Shown piece by piece: positions 17,629-25,000 of a DNA stretch of 25,000 bases. Within the stretch, counting starts at the first letter, position 1. Each line of letters starts with the position of its first letter. The notes under the pieces were generated by a model. That model saw only the letters and a program-made list of their open reading frames with translations, searched no databases and was not told the DNA's origin. A program made the translations under genes and the position numbers. The stretch lies in assembly GCA_015478945.1 (NCBI GenBank), contig JABUQX010078491.1, positions 1 through 25,000 of the forward strand, read 5' to 3'. The stretch is from Trachelipus rathkii (lineage: Eukaryota; Arthropoda; Malacostraca; Isopoda; Trachelipodidae).

Positions 17629-17808
17629 TGAGAGTGAGAGTAGTAGAAGAGATATGAGATGAGAGAGAGAGAGAGAAGAGATGAAGAGACGTACTAGTAG
17701 AGTAGAATATAAGAGAGAGAGTATAAGAGAGAGAGAGAGAGAGAGATGAATATTAATATAGATAGAGATGATAATATGTGAAGTGAGAAGAGAGATAAGA
17801 GAGTAGTA
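17629..17808. repeat. GA-rich microsatellite
   Basis: Runs of GAGAGA with GATGAAGAG and TAGTAG interruptions. The Ser/Leu-rich reverse-strand open frame over it is an artefact of CT repeats. Confidence 0.95.
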
Positions 17809-18249
17809 AGTGATCACGCCTTATATATGATATGATATATTTATATAGTATATCTAGCCTATTTATAAGTTTATCGAATATACTTAATATATGTGAGTGA
17901 GTGTGTGAGTGAGTGGAATATTAGTAATTCATAAGTTTAATGATGTTGTTTATTGGTACTGTGCTGATTTTGATGATATAAATATAAAAACATTGTTAAA
18001 GCATTTTCTTATATTAAACATTAACTAGCGAGAAATATTTAATAATTATTAAAATCTAATAGATAGTGATATTCTTATCTATTAAGTTAAGCAGAAATAA
18101 TTTAATTAATTCGTATACCTTTCTTGATCTCAGGTTGTTAATAATTTTGCATGTGAGAGCTTTCAAGCTAAATATATAGTGTAGCAACACCAAGTGAAGA
18201 ATCAATTTCAATAAAAAGCCAGTATGACAGATTTGTAAGAACTTCTTTC
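17809..18249. other. AT-rich sequence, no gene seen
   Basis: A short GT/GA run (GTGAGTGAGTGTGTGAGTGAGTG, 17892-17914 region) is the only notable feature. A CTTGATCTCAG word at about 18123-18133 resembles a splice acceptor but no open exon follows. Confidence 0.5.
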
Positions 18250-18630
18250 TTGTATGCTTGTGATGAGATTGTGATAAAAGTATGCTTATGGAATTGTCTT
18301 GATTACGATAGATTTGTGTTAGATATTTTTAGTGATATTTTTACTAGTGCATTGTTTTCTTGGGTGGTGGAGGTTGGAGAGATTATCTTCACACTTAAGA
18401 ATTTTACTATACAGTTCAAAGGAACTCAGATGAGGGCTAGTTTTCAAGGATGGGGAAATTATTCACATAAAGTGTCGTGTTATAATATTTTTGGATTAGA
18501 GATGGTGAGGGTCGCTGTGGAGTTAACTTTAAAGAAATTCAATTTGGTGAGGTGGAGTGGTTTTGTCCAGTATTACCTCACACAGAACATATTGTCTAGT
18601 ACTAAACTGGTTCATGCAGATAATGAATAG
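18250..18630 (+). CDS. 126-codon open frame, unrecognised
   Basis: This is the longest plus-strand frame in the central AT-rich region. It starts MYACDEIVIKVCLWNCLDYD, ends VHADNE, and is followed by two close stops. Composition is mixed, with Trp, Cys, Gly and Lys spread through it, and less purely AT-driven than nearby frames. I see no signal peptide, transmembrane pattern, zinc motif or family signature. Weaker frames follow at 18791-18976 and 19214-19447 on the same strand, but I cannot link them. It may be a chance frame or a relic of an unknown element. Confidence 0.2.
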   Translation: MYACDEIVIKVCLWNCLDYDRFVLDIFSDIFTSALFSWVVEVGEIIFTLKNFTIQFKGTQMRASFQGWGNYSHKVSCYNIFGLEMVRVAVELTLKKFNLVRWSGFVQYYLTQNILSSTKLVHADNE

Positions 18631-21600
18631 TAAAGTCATATAGGAGATTCTGGAAATTGCTTTTTTGCTTCAGTATTTTAATCTCATTTTTTACTTCATG
18701 ATCTGATTTCCACATATGACGAGAGCTTTCTCATTTTCTTCCATTGTCTTTGGTCTAGAAAGGCTTTGGAGGTAATAGATCGGTCTGGCATTGCACTATT
18801 CGTTAAATAATAAAAATGTTTGGATAACAAATAAAGGTTGTGTATGTACATATGTTTTTTCAAGTGGAGTGTTAGACTATGAAAACTACATATTTCAGAG
18901 AACTAAGAAACAGAGTAGTTATCTCTATAATATAAATGGTAATAAAGGCAACAAATATTGTTATGTCAGTTTATAGGTGTGTGGGTGAGAACGTAAGAGA
19001 GCTCGAAATATTTTGGCTACACTACAATACAGGCACTGCGACGCTGATGATGGTGAGAAGAATGTAAAAGCTCTGACATTAGTGTTGCATTTACAACACT
19101 CAAAACACTTAGTAATTTATTGCTAGCACATTTGTGAACTGGAAGACTTAAAAGATAAGGGAGTAAATATTTTGAAAGAAGGATTTTGGATTAAATTCCT
19201 ATAATACCAATGATTGGATACTTATTGCTCCTCTCAATTAGCATTTACAGGAAACCGAGACGACGTGTTACGGAATTTCTCAAATAAGATTTTTATCCTC
19301 TATGGCGTGGCCAAACCTCTCTCTTACATCACCACTTGTTTTGTTTTCCTACGCGGCTTATCTCGTGTGAGGTTTGTACCCAAAATAATTTATTCTAGAT
19401 ATAACTTTAAAGGACCAAAAATGTTTTCTTATTTTTTTATCCACTAATATAAATGTGATGCTATATTCCATGGGCACTAGAAGATTGAAGAAACAATGGA
19501 TAATGTATGGCTAATCGCGTGTGACATAAATTTCTAACTTCCTTATTGGGGTGATGAATATCTTATTACATGAATGGGAGAGTAAGCTCATTTATGCAGG
19601 TTATAACCTTGCAGATTACTGGAGAATATAGATGTTTCGAAGATTATTCCACAGTGCCTTCTGGAGGGAGTAGATGCGGAAACTTCCTTTCTTTAATAAA
19701 ATATTGAACTCATTTTGAGGAGTTGTTCATGTGTGAGGCACCACATTTTAGCTTATAAAGGTTTTTGATAGGTGTGTCTCCTCAAGTCTAGAATAGGTAT
19801 GGAGGTATCTTAAATATTCTGTAGATTCGTAACCTAATTTCGTGTCCATGTTCTCAAACCAATTTTAAAGTTAAAGTTTTTGAAGGTTTGGCAAAAAGGT
19901 GGACAAACATTAGTGTTTAATTAATTTAACACTACTATCAAAGGTTTAAAGAATAAATAAAAAATATTTTGTGTTTTGTTTTTTTTATATATGAAAACAA
20001 TAATAATAAATTTGACATGTTATAGGTGAACTTATACTGGATATCAAAACTCAAACTAACTTTTTTTAGACCGATTGTTATATTGCTCTAAGAGTAACAG
20101 TACAAGCCTTAGTAAAAGAGTAAAACTAATCTTTTTAGAAACAGAATTGTTACCTTCTCTAAGAATTTATGAGATGGAAAATTGTTTTAAATTATTGAAG
20201 GTAGATAAAATTTAATAAGGATAGCTCAAAGTGAAATATAGGTAATTTGAGGAAAGATTAGTAACATATAATAATTTTACTATAATTTAAAAAAAGGGAA
20301 GGCAGCAGTCTTAAATCGTGCAGAAGAATTTATAAAGAGATTAGGGGTATATAAGTAATAGCAGATGCTATATAAGTTGGAGTTTGATATTATTTTCTGA
20401 TAAAATGCTAATAATAAGAGTCAGAGGTGAGATAAAACATGATCAGATAAAGGTTTTATATTTACTGAGCTATTTTTCTAATATTCGTTAAAATGATGTG
20501 ATTCATTTTAAAACTATGAGAATTAGGCTTCTTTTATCTCATTGGCTATTTCGTTGAGATGTATTCGCTATATAAATAAGTTATTTCAAACGATAAGATC
20601 TAGAGCAATAGTTGTATTCTTAGTCGTTGCTTCACGTGTTGACATAAACAAATTGTGTATATATCTATTTAATAATTCTCAGAATGTCATAGCGTGTTTA
20701 ATTCTGTCTCTTTGAAGTATAAAGCATAATTGAAATCTCGTCGTCATACTTAATTTAATTAAAACCCAGAGATAATTGTTTGTTGTGTATTCGTTTGTAA
20801 AAAGAGTAAATTGGTGGTGTGCAGTGTGTGAGGATAGAGTGCTCACTCTCTTTGTTCATTTATTTCACACTTAAATATTCTTTTTGGCACACAGAGAGGG
20901 ACCTCCCCTGCTCTTCCACGGCTTATACATATATTTTTATTGAGACTAGTTTAATTATTATCTCTAATAGTAAATTAATCAAATTAGATAAGTTTTACAA
21001 TAAATCAAGGGTCTTAGACTTATTGTTGTGCAGACCAAATTATTGCACTAAAGCTATAGTTCCTCTTCTTTATAGTATATCACTTCAGGTATTTACACCC
21101 TTGTCATAGAAATAGAGCGCAAATGATAAATAGTGTTAGCCAGTAATATATATAAGGTTAAGATATAAGTGAATATTTGAGATGTTATATTTTAGTAAAT
21201 AAGGTTCTGGATGTATTTTTTGAAGCTTTTTATATCATATTTCTTTCAAGACTACCAAGGGTAAAACGTGGTTAAATTCATATTAATACCAGATAGTTCA
21301 TAAGATTTATGTTTATAATTAATTCTTTCGGCTTAAGATAAATTAAAAAATATTGAAAGTGAGATTTGAAATTAGAAATGAAGTAATTAAAATAATTATT
21401 TGATGGGTTCAAATTTTGATAATAATAGTAACTAGGTTTCTCATTTTGTAGTGGTTTCATAGTATAATTGATCGAGAATCAATTTATAGTAGTTAGTCGT
21501 TAGAGTAATAATTATATATAAATAAGTCAGTACGTAATGAACTGTTCTATCTCCAACTCTTTTTATCTACTTTTCATCTGGCGTTAAGATTGATAATAGA

Positions 21601-21708
21601 TGTGATTTGAAGCTTATACTTTGTTTCCCTATGAAGTGATGAAAATTTAAAAAGATTTGGTAGAATTAGGAACAAATTTTACCAAACACACATCTTATCT
21701 CTTTATAG
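18631..21708. other. AT-rich region of about 3 kb, no supported gene
   Basis: Open frames of 60-96 codons occur on the plus strand (18791-18976, 19214-19447, 20819-21109), without recognisable domains and without splice context I can defend. CDINF...LPYWGDEYLIT near 19525-19570 needs a frame change to be continuous. No microsatellite, RNA gene or repeat family stands out. This may be intronic or intergenic DNA. Confidence 0.4.
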
Positions 21709-21900
21709 GCAGAAACTTTTGTTTTTTATTTGGAGGAATTTGAAGCTGAAAGGGAATATAGTAGAGTTTTGGTGTCTCACATCGTCCAAACACCTGAATT
21801 GAGCTAAGAACAAGTGCTGGGTTTATTGGAGAGAGGCTTTGTGTTTCAAACGAAGCTCAAATGTAAAGAAGATCCGGAAATGTTTCCAGAGATGAATTAA
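21709..21900 (+). other. Exon-like open stretch with one in-frame stop
   Basis: A good acceptor-like site (CTTATCTCTTTATAG, ending at 21708) precedes a frame of 63 codons. It reads AETFVFYLEEFEAEREYSRV and then LVSHIVQTPELS, meets TAA at 21805-21807, and continues in the same phase with EQVLGLLERGFVFQTKLKCK and EDPEMFPEMN to TAA at 21898. The Glu/Lys-rich composition is unlike the surrounding AT-driven frames. No family is recognised. It could be a decayed host exon, a transposon fragment, or a real exon with a base error at the stop. Confidence 0.3.
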
Positions 21901-21942
21901 GGCAGGGCAGGTTTTGTAACAGTAACAAATTATGTGCAATTG

Positions 21943-22084
21943 TGTATATTATATTAATATAATATATATATAGTATATATATATATATATTATTATATTA
22001 TATATATATATATATATATATAAGTATATATCTAATATATATTATATATATAATATATATATATATTATTATATATATATATTA
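21943..22084. repeat. (TA)n microsatellite
   Basis: About 140 bp of TA repeats with TTA interruptions, directly left of the 22085-22445 island. Confidence 0.97.
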
Positions 22085-22108
22085 GGTGATTTGAGTGGGC
22101 GGCTTTCA

Positions 22109-22444
22109 CCGTAGTCGAATTATAGGAAGATTTTCCTTCGCATGGTCATAGGGCGACAGGGCTATTATTACTCCTGGACCAGGTTGGAATCTTATGGCCG
22201 GAAGCAAGAATTCCTCTGGAGAGCTCTGGGAGAACGAGTTTTAAGGCCTAATGAAAGAAAGATGTTTTAGTTCTAACACGAAAGGGCTAAAACATACCTG
22301 AGAGTGTTGAACTCGAGGACTGGCGTCGGTAACCATTGCGCCGAGAAATGGTCTTCTAGAGTGCTCTAGGTTTAAGAGTTTCGGGTCAGAAGAAGAAGAT
22401 GCTGGACCAACTGACAGGGCGAAAGCTTTTCCAGTTGTTAGAGA
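22109..22444 (-). other. Open minus-strand island between two TA tracts, exon-like
   Basis: The minus strand is open for 67 codons from 22444 (LTTGKAFALSVGPASSSSDP, then KLLNLEHSRRPFLGAMVTDA and SPRVQHSQ), stops at TAA 22241-22243, then stays open in phase for 44 more codons to TGA at 22106-22108. Inside the frame a consensus donor CAG/GTATGT (22292-22300) and an acceptor TTTCTTTCATTAG (ending at 22248) bound a 50-nt segment. Removing it would join SPRVQHSQ to a frame starting ALKLVLPELSRG and ending at a TGA near 22150. A 50-nt intron is very short for an arthropod. No ATG start or polyadenylation signal is certain, and I recognise no family. Confidence 0.35.
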
Positions 22445-22445
22445 T

Positions 22446-22497
22446 TAATATATATATATATATATTATATATATATATAATATAATATATATATATA

Positions 22498-22543
<46 letters not shown>

Positions 22544-22567
22544 TATATATAATATATATATATATAT

Positions 22568-22611
<44 letters not shown>

Positions 22612-22728
22612 TGTATATATATATATAATATATATATATCTATATATATATATTATATATATATATATATATTTATTTTAATTTATATATATATATAATA
22701 TATATATATAATATATTATATATATAAA
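22446..22728. repeat. (TA)n microsatellite, about 280 bp
   Basis: The longest nearly pure TA tract in the window, interrupted by ACTGTA, ATCTA and TTTATTTTAATTT. It ends about 25 bp before the possible LTR start of element C. Confidence 0.97.
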
Positions 22729-22888
22729 AGGTGAAATTACGATAGGGAATTCTTGTGAGACATAGCATGCATTGTCTTAGGGTGTATGCAACTCTGTAAG
22801 AGGCTATTGCAAGTCTCATGCATATCACTTTAAATCAATGGTGGTCTGCTTCATACTTACATAATGTACATTGTTTAAGACGCAATTG

Positions 22889-22928
22889 TTTGGCGCCTCT
22901 TTCCTTCCCAAAGGAAAGCAGTGCCAAA
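22889..22928 (+). other. Strong hairpin in the element C 5' region
   Basis: TTTGGC (22889-22894) pairs with GCCAAA (22923-22928), and CTTTCCTT (22899-22906) pairs with AAGGAAAG (22911-22918), separated by a symmetric 4x4 internal loop and closed by the tetraloop CCCA. All 14 pairs are Watson-Crick. Confidence 0.6.
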
Positions 22929-22935
22929 CAAGGGT

Positions 22936-22978
22936 TGTGATTGGTGCTTGGGTCCTGAAGGGACGCCACAAAATCACA
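22936..22978 (+). other. Second hairpin in the element C 5' region
   Basis: TGTGATT (22936-22942) pairs with AATCACA (22972-22978), and GTCC (22952-22955) pairs with GGAC (22961-22964) around a 5-nt loop, with a possible 3-bp middle helix (22944-22946 with 22967-22969). It begins 8 nt after the first hairpin. Confidence 0.5.
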
Positions 22979-22998
22979 CTCGAGAGTATTGTGGACAG

Positions 22999-23013
22999 CC
23001 TCATAGCGTGAGG
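22999..23013 (+). other. Third hairpin in the element C 5' region
   Basis: CCTCA (22999-23003) pairs with TGAGG (23009-23013) around TAGCG. Short, but it follows two others at close spacing. Confidence 0.4.
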
Positions 23014-23200
23014 ATGCCCTAAGAAAGTTGTAAGATCAAACCAAACGCCGGAAGGCTATTTAGGATAGGGAAATTAGTGCCATATCTTATTTGTTAGTCT
23101 GTGTATTTTATTCTAGTGCTAACGTTGATCTGTGCCCATTAATTACTTATCTATTTGTTTGATAAAAATCATATTTGTCCATATATCTCACTCTCATAAT

Positions 23201-23206
23201 AATAAA
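23201..23206 (+). promoter_or_regulatory. AATAAA polyadenylation-type signal
   Basis: AATAAA in the 5' region of element C. If this region is an LTR, it would serve the R region. In AT-rich DNA the hexamer is common by chance. Confidence 0.25.
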
Positions 23207-23241
23207 GCCATAACGTTGAAAGTAACTTAATTAATTCCCCA

Positions 23242-23265
23242 ATTAATGAATGCAAGTTCATTAAT
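23242..23265 (+). other. AT-rich hairpin downstream of AATAAA
   Basis: ATTAATGAA (23242-23250) pairs perfectly with TTCATTAAT (23257-23265) around a 6-nt loop, 36 nt after the AATAAA. Confidence 0.5.
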
Positions 23266-23689
23266 CAATTGATAGTTGGAGTGATTCCAGCCTATATATC
23301 ACTGCTGCCCCCTAAAGTGACTAATTAGAACCCCCCTAATTTGAAGTTAGATACGTTAAAAATTGAAAAAAAAAAAAAAAAAAAAATCTTTCTTTCGTTA
23401 CTTTCTCGTATTAAGTGCTTAAAAGAGTGATATTTGGACAAATTAAATAAATTATTTGAGTCAAAATTAATAATAACGTGAAGAATAAGCTTCTTATTAA
23501 CCTCATTTGAAAATAAGAAAGCAAAGTCGTTATTATAACATTCCGGTTAGTAACAGAAAAACCGTTGCTATTTCGAAAGTTTGAGAGTTCAAAATCAAGC
23601 TCTTGATATTAGGCTTAACCCAACAAACGCCTAAACAAGTGACTCAAAGTTACGCCAAAACCCAGTCAGTAACAACAAGACCATAGAAA

Positions 23690-24909
23690 ATGGTATCAAC
23701 AAAGAAGCTGACTCTTAGGACTCAAACAAAGAAGTCCACAAAAGGAAATAAGGGGAAATCTCCATCCCCCCAACGAATGCCACCCGCACATGATGACGCA
23801 GGCCCATCTGTATCGTCATCAGATGCCGAGTTGGAAATCACGCCACAATCTTCGCGCCAAAAGAAAAGGGCGAGGCGTCCTGATACCGACTCACCATTAA
23901 TTAAACAACATCAGTCAACCTACATCAAAGTCAGTTTACCCAACCCTTCCTGGACTTACCGCATCGTCCTATACTCTTGGGTTAGAGTGTCTGATCAACA
24001 AGCTGAGTCTTCAATTATTATAGAAAGACACCCCCATGTATCACATATATATCATCGAGACACACATATATCTGCACACTACATATGTCTCAAAAATTAA
24101 TCCTCTCCAAAATAACGCTTATCGTCTGCTATTAGAAAATATCGAGGAAGTTTACCTTCCCGCCCTAAGAAAACATAATAAGGGACGTGTTCAAACAGGG
24201 CATGAGACCCATGGAATTGCCAAGTGAATACCTCCATCGAGTGAAGGGGGTATTGGGGAACAAAAGCTTCGATGTGTTAGTAGAACACAACCCTAAATTT
24301 GCCATAGATCTCTTCTTAGAGCAAATGGATCAAAGTGTGCAGATGTCAGTTTATTCCCTGGCCGAAGAAAATGACCTCCATAGAATGGTCAAGGTCGCAG
24401 ATGATCTTTACCGAAACTTTGTTCGAAAAGGAAAAAATTACCAACGGCCAAACGAAGAACAGACTTGCTCTGTAAATTCTGTGCGCAACAGAACAGACAC
24501 AAGAGAAACAGACTCCGCCTACCCACCTCTCAGCGCGCGCGAGCAAGAGCGCAAACATGAGGCTGGTAACAGCGGCGAAAGCCAGCTGTCACGCCAGATG
24601 GCCGACCTCACGAAGACGGTGAACGAGCTCGCTCGCTCACTTCAACAAGTCATTAAAGGCCAATCCGAAACAGCTGAGAGAGGGAATAGGACACGCGAAA
24701 AAAGTAGGTCACGCTACTCAGGATCAGATGCAAATGGATACAGCAAGGCATTTAATAACGCCGTAAACCAGTTATGTTATTATCATGGTCGCTATCTCTT
24801 CAAAGCCTACCGATGTGAGAGTAGTGAGTGTCCTATGTACCCATTAATATATAGTAATAACGAGAGAAATACTACACCAAATGTCCCATCATCGCAGGGA
24901 AACTCCTAA
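23690..24909 (+). pseudogene. gag: Gag of element C, frameshifted
   Basis: The ATG at 23690 starts a basic, Ser/Pro-rich N-terminus (MVSTKKLTLRTQTKK, later SRQKKRARRPDTDSP). The frame ends at 24100 in a His/Ile-rich stretch that looks unrelated. In a second frame YRLLLENIEEVYLPALRKHN (about 24118-24177) begins capsid-like sequence, which passes by a frame change near 24187 into FKQGMRPMELPSEYLHRVKG, KSFDVLVEHNPKFAIDLFLE and RMVKVADDLYRNFV, the C-terminal half of the capsid. A predicted coiled coil follows (MADLTKTVNELARSLQQVI, about 24598-24654), then an Arg/Ser-rich segment and the knuckle CYYHGRYLFKAYRCESSEC (24775-24831), C-x2-H-x9-C-x4-C. The frame ends at TAA 24907. The usual N-terminal half of the capsid is not recognisable. 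Confidence 0.8.
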
Positions 24910-25000
24910 GGAGGCTGCGAATTTTTCCATCTAACAGCAGCCATAAAAATCATACTCACAACAGAAAAGTGAGATTTAAAGATACCATCCAAGTGATAAA
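24910..25000 (+). other. Sequence after element C Gag, cut by the window edge
   Basis: Expected to enter protease, but all three frames contain stops within the 91 bases and no protease motif is seen. It is either a short spacer before pol or damaged coding sequence. Confidence 0.4.

Larger units (their letters stand above)
22729..23689 (+). other. Hairpin-rich 5' region of element C, possibly LTR plus leader
   Basis: This stretch separates the TA tract from the Gag start of element C. TGTGAGACATAG at 22754 has the TG-start form of an LTR end. Inverted repeats follow in series (see the separate hairpin entries). An AATAAA lies at 23201-23206, and an A21 run at 23366-23386. No matching LTR end or tRNA-complementary primer site could be fixed, since the second LTR is outside the window. 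There is no open frame of note. Confidence 0.45.
23690..25000 (+). mobile_element. Element C: Ty3/gypsy-type retrotransposon, 5' part
   Basis: Plus-strand Gag with a knuckle of the same unusual spacing as element A. The window ends about 90 bases after the Gag stop, before protease or RT. The bases after 24909 are not clearly coding: no D-T/S-G triad is visible before the edge. The orientation is opposite to that of elements A and B. Confidence 0.8.

Noticed and set aside
22891..22908. Primer-binding site at TGGCGCCTCTTTCC
   Set aside because: The first seven bases resemble a lysine-tRNA type site, but the following bases do not, and the word is part of the hairpin stem.
24346..24558. Minus-strand 70-codon frame within element C Gag
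   Set aside because: Antisense shadow of the Gag frame on the plus strand.

Overview
The window reads as AT-rich, non-coding, repeat-filled nuclear DNA of an animal, most likely an arthropod. A decapod crustacean is my best guess, because the LINE and the SCAN-like Gag resemble elements I associate with decapods and because TA, TAA and GA microsatellites are so dense. That is inference from family resemblance; no database was searched. No intact host gene, rRNA, tRNA, CRISPR array or bacterial-type operon is visible.

Layout. (1) 1-2419, minus strand: broken Gag, protease and reverse transcriptase of a Ty3/gypsy-type LTR retrotransposon (element A), cut by the window's left edge. (2) 2420-5918: microsatellites (TA, poly-T, TAA, GA), two different tandem repeats (about 180 bp and about 163 bp), a long hairpin, and no gene. 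(3) 5919-11350, minus strand: a second Ty3/gypsy element (element B) with a SCAN-like Gag, CCHC knuckle and protease. It is split by a LINE (7084-10703, minus strand) that carries endonuclease and reverse transcriptase. The two halves of the Gag capsid resume on either side of the LINE, and an imperfect 11-bp repeat at the junctions looks like a target-site duplication. (4) 11351-21700: about 10 kb of very AT-rich DNA with microsatellites, a few short islands of more balanced composition and weak open frames. (5) 21709-22446: two exon-like islands, the second lying between two long TA tracts. (6) 22728-25000, plus strand: a leader with several hairpins, then the Gag of a third Ty3/gypsy element (element C), cut by the right edge before its protease.

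The recognisable proteins are all retroelement proteins: Gag packages element RNA, protease matures Gag-Pol, reverse transcriptase copies the RNA, and the LINE endonuclease nicks the target. Every long frame is broken by frameshifts or stops, so these copies look inactive. However, adjacent tandem-repeat units also differ largely by one-base indels, so part of the damage may be uncorrected long-read sequencing error. The best leads are the nested insertion with its candidate duplication, the hairpin-rich leader of element C, and the open island at 22109-22444.
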